NCBI GenBank assembly: GCA_963667855.2
Contig: CAXXKI010000016.1
Span: 36,825-100,824, forward strand
Direction of reading: 5' to 3'
Length of the DNA: 64,000 nucleotides
DNA from: G963667855 sp963667855
GTDB lineage: Bacteria > Planctomycetota > Phycisphaerae > UBA1845
Positions 36,874-46,583 of the stretch are shown here, piece by piece. The position numbers were made by a program, and so were the translations under genes. A model generated the notes under the pieces. It was not told where the DNA came from. It ran no database searches and was given only the letters and a program-made list of their open reading frames with translations. Position 1 is the first letter of the stretch, and the number at the start of each line of letters is the position of its first letter.

Positions 36874-37902
36874 ATGCGAAAACACTTGATCCACCTGATT
36901 ATGGTGATGACTGGCTCTGGACTGTTTACACAAGCTCAAGCCGGGCCTTTTGACGGGTTGGAAGCCCGGATCGATACTCCCTGTCGTACGGTATTGCCGG
37001 GGCAGCCGGTTATTATCGAATTCACCTTGCGCAACAATTCCGAAAACCCGATAGCACTATCCGTTGCTGATCTTGCTGCGGAGCCCTCCACCAAGGTTGC
37101 TGGCTTACCTTTGTCTCACGTATTCAGTGGTACGGGTTATACGGGATTGACGGTTCGTGGGCAGTACAATCGAACGTGGACCGACGTTTTCGGCTATCAG
37201 CAACCTGCGTCCGCGCCAGAACTAATAATCGCTCCGCACGCTATCGTGGGCACTGAATTGGATGTGAGCCAGTATTATCCGCCGCTGAAAAGCGCCGGGG
37301 AATATCGCATTGTATGGCAGCCCTACGCGGGGATAGTTACGTCAAACCAACTCGTAATAAATGTGGCACCACATAAACAAGCCTTGATCGTAACTGATGA
37401 AGGAACAATGACGGTTAAAATGCGTTACGATCTGGCTCCCGAGCATGTGGCCAACTTTCTTGAGCTCGCACGCAGCGGTTTTTATAACCACAGAACCTTC
37501 CATCGCATTGTCCCCGGTTACTTTCTTCAAGGCGGTTGTCCTAATGGAGATGGAAGCGGGATAAGGCTGGATGGAAAGCGGCTGAAAGCCGAGTTCAGCG
37601 ACGATCCGGTGGATCGAGGTACGGTATGTATGGCCAGGCTGGAGAGCGATCCTGATTCGGCAAGCTGTCAGTTTTTGATCTCCTATACTCGGATAGCCTC
37701 CTGGGACGGAAAATACACCGTATTCGGAGATCTCGTCGGGGATGATTCGTTCAAAACGCTGGATAATTTGATGGCGATTCCCGTCGATGATGCGACTACC
37801 GGCCATCCCAGGCGAAGCGTATTTATCAGGGACGTACGCATTGTGGACGCTCCGGTGTCGCAAGAGGTTATAGAACCAGGCAAGCAGCCGAAATCCGAGT
37901 AA
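36874..37902 (+). CDS. Exported cyclophilin-type peptidyl-prolyl isomerase
   Basis: 342 residues from ATG 36874, with a signal peptide (HLIHLIMVMTGSGLFTQAQA). Residues 30-190 are a beta-rich domain of unknown type. From about 195 a cyclophilin domain follows: VKMRYDLAPEHVANFLELA, RTFHRIVPGYFLQGG, the catalytic-region FHRI, then ASCQFLISY and KYTVFGDLVGD. The N-terminal domain is not a usual cyclophilin partner. It probably folds proteins in the periplasm or at the cell surface. It stands just upstream of the SRP RNA gene. Confidence 0.85.
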   Translation: MRKHLIHLIMVMTGSGLFTQAQAGPFDGLEARIDTPCRTVLPGQPVIIEFTLRNNSENPIALSVADLAAEPSTKVAGLPLSHVFSGTGYTGLTVRGQYNRTWTDVFGYQQPASAPELIIAPHAIVGTELDVSQYYPPLKSAGEYRIVWQPYAGIVTSNQLVINVAPHKQALIVTDEGTMTVKMRYDLAPEHVANFLELARSGFYNHRTFHRIVPGYFLQGGCPNGDGSGIRLDGKRLKAEFSDDPVDRGTVCMARLESDPDSASCQFLISYTRIASWDGKYTVFGDLVGDDSFKTLDNLMAIPVDDATTGHPRRSVFIRDVRIVDAPVSQEVIEPGKQPKSE

Positions 37903-37969
37903 TGGGCTGTGTGGCTTGGTTTCGCATAAAAGTTGTTTACTTACCCATTTCATTTCCCTGCGAGTATGG

Positions 37970-37975
37970 TATAAA
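37970..37975 (+). promoter_or_regulatory. Possible -10 element (TATAAA) before ffs
   Basis: TATAAA lies about 64 bases before the SRP RNA stem, with no good -35 element. A small hairpin TGGGTGA/TCACCCA (37987-38017) lies between, so the transcript may carry an extra 5' hairpin or the true promoter may be closer. Confidence 0.3.
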
Positions 37976-38038
37976 AGCGGGATGGTTGGGTGATAATAGG
38001 TGAGAGAGTTTCACCCAGACGCTACTGGATTAACTACC

Positions 38039-38165
38039 GGTGGCGAACATTGACGGTCGGGTCCCATGCAGTGGGCTCCGCAGATACCGGGTCAGGCTGG
38101 AGACAGAGCAGCCCACCTGTTGAGTTCAGGTGCCGTGGTTAACCTGGCCGTCAATGCTCGCCGCC
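38039..38165 (+). ncRNA. ffs: Signal recognition particle RNA (4.5S/ffs)
   Basis: The conserved SRP domain IV is present: GGGTCAGG (38089-38096), CTG closing a GAGA tetraloop, CAG, then AGCAGCCC (38107-38114). This is the Ffh-binding internal loop and GNRA cap. The ends, GGTGGCGA and ACATTGACGG, pair with CCGTCAATG and CTCGCCGCC over about 20 base pairs, giving one long rod, followed by six T at 38167-38172. It lies directly upstream of dnaX, the classic bacterial ffs position. It works with Ffh to target membrane proteins. Confidence 0.9.
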
Positions 38166-38295
38166 GTTTTTTGTTGGGGAACTCTTTCCACTCGTTAGAT
38201 CAGGATGATCCGTAGACGCAGGTACATCTAGCCTGTATTCTAAAATTAAGACACACCGGAGAAAGGGGTTAATCGCCTGAAGGGGATAGTTTCAG

Positions 38296-39776
38296 ATGGC
38301 ATATGAAGTTTTAGCCCGAAAATACCGTAGTCGTACTTTTGAGGAGTTGGTAGGCCAACCGGCTATCTCCACGACTCTGAAAAACGCGGTGGAGACCGGA
38401 CGTATCCATCATGGATACCTGTTCACCGGTACCCGTGGCGTGGGCAAGACCTCAATGGCCAGAATCTTGGCGAAATCCCTTAACTGTTTCGCTTTCGATG
38501 CTCCGACCTCTACCCCCTGTTGTGAATGTGAATCGTGTATCAGAATCTCCGAGGGAGGGGATCTGGATGTTATCGAAATCGACGCCGCGAGCAATACAGG
38601 CGTGGATAACATTAGGGATTTGCGCACGAACGCAGCGTACAAACCGGCAAGATCCCGGTTTAAAGTCTACATCATCGACGAAGTTCACATGCTCAGTACC
38701 GGTGCGTTCAATGCTCTATTAAAGACACTTGAAGAGCCGCCGGATCACGTAAAGTTTATCCTGGCCACAACGGAATCGCACAAGGTGCCGGCAACTATCA
38801 AGAGCAGATGCCAGCGCTTTGATTTTCGCAGTATTAATCCGGCCGACGTGGAAGGACAGTTGAGGTCCATTCTCGCTACGGAAAAAATCGAAGCGGAAGA
38901 TGTGGTGATTCGCAGAGTGGCAAGATTGGCCAAGGGGTCGATGCGAGATGCCCTCTCTTTGCTTGATCAGTTGCTTGCTTACGGTACGACAACTCTCACC
39001 GAGCAATTGATGGAGGATCTCTTACCCACGGCGCACGATCAGGTTATCTACGAGCTTTTTGAAGCTGTGTCCAAGGGTGATGCTGCTTCTGCGTTACGTT
39101 GCGTCGAAACCAGTTTGATTTCCGGGTACACGGCCGAGAGATTCTGCGATTCGATTATCGAATATTTGCGATCTTTGATGTTGCTGAGAGTGTGTGGAAC
39201 GGAAACTGATCTTCTGGATCTCTCCGGTTCCGCCAGAACTCAGTTGAGTCAGCAATGCACGATGTTCGACGGCGCGACTTACGTATATATGATCGGATTA
39301 ATGGAGGAAGTCAGACGGCAGGTAAAATCGAGTAGTTCACCTCGACCGCTTGTCGATGCGGCGATCGTTCGACTGTCGCTGTGTGAGGCGTTCTCCAATA
39401 TTCCGGAACTGGTGAAATTACTGAATGACGGTGAGGCGGGGGATTCAAAAAAAAAAGCCCCGGCCTTGAGGTAGAGGCGAGTAAACCGATTGCGGTAAAA
39501 TCCGTTCCGCGGGCGGAAGCGGGGAAAACCGGTCAGCGGTTGCAGGATTCTCTCGGCGGAAAGCAACCGGTGGCAAACGCCTCCCGAATGGATAAAGCTG
39601 TACCGCAGGTCGATCCTGAAAAAAAAAGCTTGCCGTTGGATAGAAACGAGTTGCTGGGCAAGGAGTTGATCCGGCATGCGGTGCAGATTGCGAAAGGAGC
39701 GATCGTGGACGTGAGACGTCACGAAAGCTTCAACGATGTGGAAATAGAAAGTCAAAGCGAAGAGAGTGAAAGTTAA
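38296..39776 (+). CDS. dnaX: DNA polymerase III tau/gamma subunit, with a -1 frame change at an A10 run
   Basis: Clamp-loader ATPase. Zero-frame translation gives 392 residues: RKYRSRTFEELVGQ, Walker A GTRGVGKTSMA, the zinc cysteines CCECESCIR, Walker B VYIIDEVHML and the sensor region FILATTESHKVPATIKSRCQ. It ends just after SKKKAPALR at 39474. The -1 frame, entered at A10 (39447-39456), continues for about 100 codons to 39776, with an Arg/Lys-rich, Glu-rich tail, giving 493 residues. A short gamma-like and a longer tau-like form could thus be made from one gene. ATG 38296 has AAGGGG upstream. It heads the dnaX-ybaB-recR group. Confidence 0.93.
39447..39456 (+). other. A10 slippery run in dnaX
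   Basis: Ten A residues in the codon phase TCA AAA AAA AAA GCC. An SD-like GAGG (39433-39436) lies ten bases before it and a small stem TTCCG/CGGAA (39505-39518) after it. It joins the 392-codon frame to the downstream -1 frame. Confidence 0.65.
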
Positions 39777-39831
39777 CTCAAGATTACTTCGTAATTAGAT
39801 GCGAATAGTGTCGTTGATGAGGATGTGACTT

Positions 39832-40164
39832 ATGCTGGGTGGATTCGGAAATATTGTCGAGTTGATGAAGAATGCCAAGGGTATTCAGGAGCGTATGGCG
39901 GAATTCCAAAAGGAACTCGGCAATAAGAGGTTTGACGCCGAAACAGGTGGGGGGGTAGTTCGTGTCACTGTCGATGGAAAGGGAATGGTTGTCGACGTGA
40001 AGATCAGTCCGGAAGCTACCGGCGATGTTGAATTGCTGGAAGACTTGGTAAAATCCGCTGTCTGTAGTGCTGCGAAACAGGCTCAGGATGCCATGAAGCA
40101 GGAACTGGCTAACGTGACTGGCGGATTGAACTTGCCTGGGCTGGACAATCTGTTCGCTTCCTAG
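39832..40164 (+). CDS. ybaB: YbaB/EbfC family nucleoid-associated protein
   Basis: 110 residues. The family pattern is complete: an N-terminal helix (NIVELMKNAKGIQERMAEFQ), central strands GGVVRVTVDGKGMVVDVKIS and a C-terminal helix (LVKSAVCSAAKQAQDAMKQ). A dimeric DNA-binding protein that is almost always encoded between dnaX and recR, as here. ATG 39832 has GAGG at good spacing. Confidence 0.95.
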   Translation: MLGGFGNIVELMKNAKGIQERMAEFQKELGNKRFDAETGGGVVRVTVDGKGMVVDVKISPEATGDVELLEDLVKSAVCSAAKQAQDAMKQELANVTGGLNLPGLDNLFAS

Positions 40165-40200
40165 GGTTTTGGCAACTTCCATTATGTCAGGGCGCATGCA

Positions 40201-40803
40201 GTGAGTTCCATTGAGATAGAATCGCTGGAGAATCTGCGGGCGGCTTTCCAGAAACTTCCTGGTATAGGGCCAAGAAGCGCGGAGCGGCTTGCATTTCACG
40301 TATTACGTAATTCAAAGCAGGAAGCCTTCGCTTTAGCCGACGCCCTTCGGGCGGTTAAGGAAAAGGTCTTTCACTGCGCCACCTGTTTTAACCTTACAGA
40401 GGAAGATCCCTGTATTATCTGTCGCAACGAAAAACGGGATCACGGTAGTATCTGGGTTGTTGAGCAACCTAAGGATGTTATCGCCCTGGAAAAAACCGGG
40501 CTGGTCAAAGGCGTTTATCACGTATTAATGGGGCACATTGCTCCACTGGACGGCGTGGAACCAGGTGACCTGACGATTGACGCACTTCGAAAACGCGCTT
40601 TGGATAAAAACGTACACGAAGTTGTGCTGGCGACTAATCCCACAATGGAGGGCGATGGGACCGCACTTTACATTGAAAGTATTCTCAGCGATTCCGGCGT
40701 TAAAGTGACTCGTCTTGCCCGCGGTCTGGCCGTAGGATCTCAAATCGAGTATGCCTCCATCGGTATGCTCGAAGCAGCAATCCGCGGACGCACCACCATA
40801 TAA
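40201..40803 (+). CDS. recR: Recombination mediator RecR
   Basis: Works with RecO/RecF to load RecA on single-stranded DNA. 200 residues: helix-hairpin-helix LPGIGPRSAERLAFHVL, zinc finger CATCFNLTEEDPCIIC, and a Toprim domain (SIWVVEQPKDVIALE, then NPTMEGDGTALYIE). GTG 40201 is the start. It is the third gene of the dnaX-ybaB-recR operon. Confidence 0.96.
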   Translation: MSSIEIESLENLRAAFQKLPGIGPRSAERLAFHVLRNSKQEAFALADALRAVKEKVFHCATCFNLTEEDPCIICRNEKRDHGSIWVVEQPKDVIALEKTGLVKGVYHVLMGHIAPLDGVEPGDLTIDALRKRALDKNVHEVVLATNPTMEGDGTALYIESILSDSGVKVTRLARGLAVGSQIEYASIGMLEAAIRGRTTI

Positions 40804-40901
40804 CATCTCCCGGCTATCGATCTCCCTGGAAAAGTGCTGAAACGGAATGTGAGGTGCGTTTCTATTGGAAGCAAACGGTTCGGCTACCTGCTCGCGGTTT
40901 A

Positions 40902-40910
40902 TGCTATAAT
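40902..40910 (+). promoter_or_regulatory. Extended -10 promoter for rpoN
   Basis: TGC directly before a perfect TATAAT (40905-40910) makes an extended -10 element about 115 bases before the rpoN start. No good -35 is needed for such promoters. The start itself is preceded by AGGAGG at 40985-40990, but with a long 34-base gap to ATG 41024, so an unseen structure or a different start could apply. Confidence 0.5.
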
Positions 40911-41023
40911 TTAGCGACCTTGAATAATGCGGGGCAACGTGTCATTATCCTTGTTTGGTTTGATACTATCGGAACTAAGCATACAGGAGGTTCCAGAGGT
41001 TTGTAATTCACTCTGACTAGATT

Positions 41024-42483
41024 ATGTCGCAGTCCTTTTCCCAGTCACTAGGCCAATACCTGCGAATGGAGCAAAAGCTCACTCCGCAGTTGATTCAGTC
41101 CATGAGTATTCTTCAGTTGAATACGCTGGCACTGGAGGGACGTGTGGCCGAGGAGATGGAAAAGAATTTCGCTCTGGAAATCGTGGAGCCGGTTGGTAAG
41201 GAACGGGAGACGGAAGCTTTACCGGACTTGGAAGCGAAAGGCGAAAGTGACGCCGATAGTTTTAAACGCCTCGACAGGCTAACCAGAGAGTACGGCAACG
41301 ACGATTCATTCAGTGGCGTATTTCAAGGGCGTCGACCGGCCACCGATAGCCAGGATCGAGATGCGAAGATAGATGCGATGGCTAATGCCGCCAGTCGTCC
41401 GGAAAGCCTGGCCGAACATCTGCTTATCCAGTGGGGGGTGGTCGAGGTAGATGAAGATGTTCGTCGGGCTGGGGAAGCGATAATCTACAATCTCGAAAAT
41501 GATGGATACCTGAGATTGCGCCTTGAGGAAGTGGCCGATACCATCAAACCGCCGTTGGATATGCCTGTTCTGGAAGAGGCTTTACGTAGAGTGCAGCATC
41601 TTGATCCGGTTGGGGTCGCTGCTCGCGATTACGGCGAATGCCTGCTACTGCAGTTGGAGGCATTACCCGGCGACAATCGCATCGAAAAGGAGATTGTGAA
41701 AAAGCACCTTCCGGATCTGGTGCGTAACCGATTCCCCGCCATTGCCAAAGCTACGGGTTACTCCATAGGAGAAATAACCGAAGCTGTCCGGGCCATGCAA
41801 TCCACTCTCTATCTCCATCCTGGTCTTACAGTAATCGATGTTGAAGTACCCAGGATTACTCCTGATGTAATCATTGAGTACTCCGACGCCGGTGGCGGTT
41901 TGGACGTGCGCTTGACCAGAGGCAGCACTCCCCGGCTTAGAGTCAGTAAATCCGCACTCGATATGTTAAAGGATAAGGAATCGACAAAAGAGGTGCGGGA
42001 GTTCGTCCGCAATCACGTCGAATCGGCATCCGCTCTTATGGACGCAATCAAGTTTCGTCGGGAAAGACTGCTGGCGGTGGCGGAACGTATTGTGGAGCTT
42101 CAATCTGATTTTTTCGAAATCGGAGCAGAAGGGTCTGAAGGTCTTAAGGATGAGCGATCTGGCTGAAGAGTTGGAATGTGACCCTTCCACCATAAGCCGG
42201 ACCGTTGCCGGCAAGTATGTACAAACCCCTCGTGGCGTGTTTCCGATGCGTTATTTCTTTACCGGAGGAACCACAACTCCAGAGGGAACAAGTACCAGTT
42301 GGGACAGCGTTAAAGCCAGCGTTCAAAAAATAGTGGACGAGGAAGACAAAAGAAAACCGCTCAATGATGAGCTGATTGCGAAAATGCTAGGTGATAAAGG
42401 GGTGGAAATATCCCGGGCGTACAGTGGCTAAGTACCGTCAACAGCTCAACATACCCTCCGCGCGGCAAAGAAGACAATTCTAA
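41024..42483 (+). CDS. rpoN: RNA polymerase sigma-54 factor (two frameshifts)
   Basis: Directs transcription from -24/-12 promoters with AAA+ activators. Region I is seen in MEQKLTPQLIQSMSILQLNT, then an acidic linker, the core-binding domain with LQHLDPVGVAARDYGECLLLQ-like sequence, and the DNA-binding end. The first frame stops at 42166. Removing one G of GGG 42131-42133 restores FFEIGAEGLKVLRMSDLAEE and STISRTVAGKYVQTPRGVF. Removing one G of GGG 42415-42417 restores the RpoN box as RRTVAKYRQQL and the stop at 42483. The repaired protein has 485 residues, a normal length. Because an rpoN with exactly repairable errors is otherwise full, sequence error is more likely than loss. Confidence 0.93.
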
Positions 42484-42593
42484 TCCAACTCCAGGCCCGC
42501 GATATGCATAATCATCAAAAGGTCGTCATCTTTTGTTGTTACCGGATATATAGCTTGATTTTGAAATGAATCTGTCGTAGTTGTTTCGTCACG

Positions 42594-43467
42594 ATGGCTA
42601 GTTATTTGCGTTACCATAAAATGCTGTTGTTAACCTGCCTGCTGGGGCTGATATGTTCCGGCTGTTCCGGATTCGATTGGCGGTTCTGGAGAGACAAGCC
42701 TGAACCTGCGCCCGAAACTCAAGATGATTTTCAAACTCCGGGAAGCTCCTACGTTACCGATGATCAACAGGTACTCGAAAACGATGAACCGATCGTGGTT
42801 CGACTTCATTTCGGAGTGCTGAGAATAGAGTTGCCTGAAAACGACATCCGGCATTCCCTGAAAATCTGGAATCATGTTGACGAAAACATAGGTGATCCAG
42901 GATTAACTGCGATTTTGGCGCGTAATGGCCTGCGAATCGGGGTAGCCGATCAGGATGCCTGGCCTGCCTTGAAGGCGATTTTCGAGGAAAACGGCGGCAG
43001 GAGCCTCAGTCGCGAACATACTGCCCAGTCGGGGTTGCCTCTTCTGGTGGATTTGGGCGAAGTGAAGGATGGCGACACCTATTTCCTGCATAGCAGGGGG
43101 GGCAAACTCAGCGGCGGTAGTTTTAACGCCGGTGTTAAGCGGTTTCGCCATAGATTATTCGCTGAACGAGAGCGATCTCGGACAAGTTGATTTGAAAATC
43201 GTGCCCGTATTGCGAGAGACGGCCGGGAAAGAAAAGTACGTTGAACAAGGTGGGAAGGTAATCACGGTTCGAGATTATGACGGCAAAGTATTTAGGGATC
43301 TGACCACCTCTGTGACCATTAATCCTGGCCAGTTTCTGGTCATCGGCGGAAGTAAAGAGGCCGATGCCGGCTACCTTTTGGGGAGTTGGTGGTTGACTTC
43401 CAGACTTGATATGCAGCAATATGAAACCGTACTATGTATTACTCCCAAACCCGTTCGTGTTCAATAG
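42594..43467 (+). CDS. Lipoprotein of unknown function (one frameshift)
   Basis: ATG 42594 begins with a lipobox signal (LLLTCLLGLICSGCSG). The first frame ends at 43190. The second, ending at 43467, holds FAIDYSLNESDLGQVDLKIV and FRDLTTSVTINPGQFLVIGG. The switch best fits the G7 run at 43095-43101; with one G removed the protein has 290 residues. A fold related to type II secretion secretins is possible from the terminal strands, but I cannot name a family. It sits between rpoN and a PAS histidine kinase, which suggests nothing definite. Confidence 0.5.
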
Positions 43468-43522
43468 TGATATAATTGTAACGGTAAGGAAGTAGCTTTT
43501 TAGTATTGGAGTTTTTGTTTCA

Positions 43523-44632
43523 GTGATTTACGAATCGCAGGAAAACATTCCAACCGGTTATCACAGGCTGTTCTTTGAGCAGGCCGGTATGGCTATGGTG
43601 GCCGCGGACAGCGACGGAATTATCACCGCGTGGAACAAATCGGCCGCCGAGATTTTCGATATCCACGGCCGTGAGGTTCTCGGTTCCAATTGGAATGAGC
43701 TTATCCCGGCAGAAGAACGGAAAGCCGGCGAAGATCTGCTTGTCGCCTGCCTTCATGAAGGTAAAAATGCCGAATTCGAGTTTACCTTAAGGCACGAACG
43801 GGGGACCTGTAAAAAACTGGCCGCAATCGTTACGCCTGTTCACGATGAGTCCGGTGGGCAGATCGGGGGCTTGGCGTGCGTTAGGGATATAACCAATCGC
43901 GCTGTACTCCAGGATCGTCTGGCACAAAAAACGAAGATGGCCGCCCTGGGCGAGATGGCCGGCGCCTTGTCTCACCATTTCAATAACATCCTTGGCGGGG
44001 TGGTGACCAGCGTCGATTTCGCCCTGGCATCGGGAGAACCGCTTATTCAAGCAAAGGTTATGGAGAAAACCGCAGCCGCATTGACCAGGGCTACCGGTCT
44101 TGTGGAAAACCTGCTCGCTTTCGCTGAAGGCGACTATCGCGATGCCACACTTTGCGAACTGGGGGAAGTCCTCATCGAAGTCATTGAAGAAATCGAACCC
44201 AAGCTTCACGAGATCGGAATCGGACTGGAAGTCGATTTAAAACTGCTCCCTGTTATATCGGTTCCACGTTCGGCAATGAAGACCGTTATCAATAACCTGA
44301 CCGATAATGCCCTGGAGGCCATGTGCGATGGCGGCGTGCTCACCCTGAAAGCCGAGGCGAATGACGAACTCGCTACCATCTCTATTGGAGACACTGGTTG
44401 TGGTCTTGACGAACGAACTCTTATGCGAGTTTTTGAACCCTTTTATACAACGAAAAACCGGGGGACCGATCGTGATTTAAGTCGCGGGTTGGGGTTGGCC
44501 GTCGCTCACGGGATATTGAAGGTACTCCACGGGTTTATGCAGGTAACTTCCACCCCCGGACAGGGAACAATCTTTGAAATCTGCATTCCAGTAAAACCGC
44601 TTGCCATTCCAAGTTGTACCGAAGAAGAATAA
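43523..44632 (+). CDS. Cytosolic PAS-domain sensor histidine kinase
   Basis: 369 residues without a membrane segment. Residues 15-125 are a PAS domain (MVAADSDGIITAWNKSAAEIF, then GLACVRDIT). The phosphoacceptor region GEMAGALSHHFNNILGGV follows, where the first His takes the place of the usual His in AHDFNN or AHEFNN. The ATPase domain has the N-box VINNLTDNALEAM, G1 DTGCGLDE, the F-box RVFEPFYTTK and G2 GLGLAVAHGILK. GTG 43523 is the start, after GGAG. It resembles NtrB-type kinases, which activate sigma-54 systems, and rpoN is nearby, but no partner regulator lies next to it. Confidence 0.85.
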   Translation: MIYESQENIPTGYHRLFFEQAGMAMVAADSDGIITAWNKSAAEIFDIHGREVLGSNWNELIPAEERKAGEDLLVACLHEGKNAEFEFTLRHERGTCKKLAAIVTPVHDESGGQIGGLACVRDITNRAVLQDRLAQKTKMAALGEMAGALSHHFNNILGGVVTSVDFALASGEPLIQAKVMEKTAAALTRATGLVENLLAFAEGDYRDATLCELGEVLIEVIEEIEPKLHEIGIGLEVDLKLLPVISVPRSAMKTVINNLTDNALEAMCDGGVLTLKAEANDELATISIGDTGCGLDERTLMRVFEPFYTTKNRGTDRDLSRGLGLAVAHGILKVLHGFMQVTSTPGQGTIFEICIPVKPLAIPSCTEEE

Positions 44633-44855
44633 ATCCGCCTGGCTTGAATCGGGTTTCCTCGCAACATCCGTTCGTTTACCGGAAGCAGCGGTTATGTGTG
44701 GATGTATCTCGTTTCACTCAGTCAACTCATAGTCGCCAAATCGATCTTTATAGAACCGTTTGAATCTTTTTTGCCTTTACGAGAGTCCAACCTCCTCCTT
44801 TTCACGCTCTAAGTTAATGGATTGGCGACGGTTCATGTCTAGAAGGAGGAATATC

Positions 44856-45128
44856 ATGGCCGGTTTCAGTGAATGGTTACTGACCAAAGGCTTAAACGGT
44901 GCGGCCAGGATTGCAGCGGTCTGTGGTGATGCCGAATGTCGCCGTTTGGTTGAGCAACTCGACAAGACAAGGAGCGAATATAAAACGGAGGAGAGGATAC
45001 ATAAATACGCTGAAGAAAAGGGATTAACTCATGAAGAGGCCGCTGACCGGCTCGGCATAAAGCTAGCTTCAGGGAGAAAGGAGAAGTTAAACGAACACGA
45101 TCCGATACGTTGGCCTGAGGATAAATAA
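44856..45128 (+). CDS. Small protein of unknown function
   Basis: 90 residues from ATG 44856, chosen because AAGGAGG lies six bases upstream. Mixed helix composition with an N-terminal hydrophobic piece (FSEWLLTKGLNGAARIA) and a charged C-terminus with KGLTHEEAADRLGIK, which could be a helix-turn-helix. Two Cys (VCGDAECRR) sit close together. No family was recognised. It stands alone between the histidine kinase and a 415-base gap. Confidence 0.5.
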   Translation: MAGFSEWLLTKGLNGAARIAAVCGDAECRRLVEQLDKTRSEYKTEERIHKYAEEKGLTHEEAADRLGIKLASGRKEKLNEHDPIRWPEDK

Positions 45129-45543
45129 ACGAACTCGTGCGGCTTTCAATCTTTCCTGTACTGCCCATTTTGATGGGTAACCCACTCCAATTCGAGAGGC
45201 TGGTTCAATAGCTCCCCCTAGTAATGGCGAAAAAGCACGCCTTTTGATCGTCTAATAACTAATTATCCCCTTTTTCCTGGATTGCCCAAAAACCTCCGCC
45301 TAAAATCCTACAATTGAAGGACGCGCGGTCGGATTAAAACGGTGTTACGTTTGCAGTGAACCTGTAGAAAAAACGGTTTAGGCGCCGATAATTGAATGTG
45401 AAACCTGCGGTACGATACACCTGTATTAATTGCAGAGGGGGTTCAAAGTGCCCCCATTTTACGGTATCCTGTTCCAGAATCCCGTAAACGGAATCGCCGT
45501 TACAATCTGGTTTCCGGGGACAGAACGAAAGAGGGAAAGTTAC
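45129..45543. other. Gap upstream of the DUF1571 gene, with hairpin and weak promoter elements
   Basis: No gene seen. TTGAAT at 45392-45397 and GATACA at 45414-45419, 16 bases apart, form a poor promoter. Further on GGGGG (45437-45441) and CCCCC (45451-45455) close a nine-base loop and run into ATTTTA, a possible attenuator or weak terminator in the leader. Confidence 0.35.
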
Positions 45544-46458
45544 GTGATTCAAACTCGTTTTGATGACAAAACAAAAACAAATGCTAAGAGCGGCAAGATA
45601 CGTTTTATTTACGCATCGATGCTGGCTGCGGCAGTGATGATTTGTGCGATGGGGTTCAATTCTGTCGGCCAGGTACGTGCGGCTGATGCGAAACTGGACT
45701 CAGTCAATACTGTAAATGAAAACAGCAGAATATCTTCCACCGCATCGGTTCTACCTGAATCACTGGCGAAAAAGGATCCCATGGCTTTTCTGGAGATGTG
45801 CCGTGAGAAGTATCGCCAGGAGATCAAGGATTACCGTTGCACTTTCGTCAAGCATGAGTTTGTAAACGGCAAGTTGCGCCCGCAGCAGACTGCCGATGTT
45901 CGCTTTCGGGAAGAGCCGTTCAGTGTCGACATGACCTTCGTCCAAAACGTGGGACAGTGCAAACGCGCTTTGTACATCAAAGGTAAGTGGGTCGATTCTG
46001 ACGGTGCCGAGCAAACTTTGGCTAAGCCGGGGAATTCGCTTCTAGCTGTCTTCGTTCCCAAGATTAAGCAGCCGATTCACGGCGACAGGGCGAAAAAAGC
46101 TTCGCGCCGGACTATCGATCAGTTTGGGTTTGGTAAAAGCCTTGATTTAATTCTTCACTATTCCCAGAAAGCGCAAAACGAAGGACTGTTGCAGCTGGAG
46201 TACGTGGGCGAAGGAAAGGTGGATGATCGTCCTACCTATGTTTTTGAAAGAAAACTGCCCTACAACGGTGACGAAACGATATACCCCGACGGTCTTCTTG
46301 TCGTACACGTCGATCAGGAGTATTTGTTGCCAACCGCGTGCCATTCTTATGCCGACCAGAAGAAGAAAGAGCTTCTGGGAACTTACGTTTACAAGGATGT
46401 GCGGCTTAACATTGGCTATGAAGACAAAGATTTCGATCCCGAAGTCATTGGTTTTTGA
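45544..46458 (+). CDS. DUF1571 exported protein
   Basis: 304 residues from GTG 45544, preceded by GAGGGAAAG. A signal or anchor segment spans residues 22-48 (FIYASMLAAAVMICAMGF). The DUF1571 domain runs from about 90 to the end: YRQEIKDYRCTFVKHEFVNG, MTFVQNVGQCKRALYIKG, FGFGKSLDLILHY and PDGLLVVHVDQEYLLPT. The family is largely confined to planctomycetes and is of unknown role; by pattern it belongs with outer-surface lipid-binding or LolA-like folds (inference). It is the first gene of the rightward group ending in MscS. Confidence 0.78.
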   Translation: MIQTRFDDKTKTNAKSGKIRFIYASMLAAAVMICAMGFNSVGQVRAADAKLDSVNTVNENSRISSTASVLPESLAKKDPMAFLEMCREKYRQEIKDYRCTFVKHEFVNGKLRPQQTADVRFREEPFSVDMTFVQNVGQCKRALYIKGKWVDSDGAEQTLAKPGNSLLAVFVPKIKQPIHGDRAKKASRRTIDQFGFGKSLDLILHYSQKAQNEGLLQLEYVGEGKVDDRPTYVFERKLPYNGDETIYPDGLLVVHVDQEYLLPTACHSYADQKKKELLGTYVYKDVRLNIGYEDKDFDPEVIGF

Positions 46459-46583
46459 CATCTTTAGCGGTGCTTAACCGTATGTAAATACACACGTTTA
46501 CTTCTTAATCACCAAAACTTGACCAGCGTGCGGTTGCCTTCTATTTTGTCGGCGTCAGAAAACTGTACGCGAGGTGATATTTA

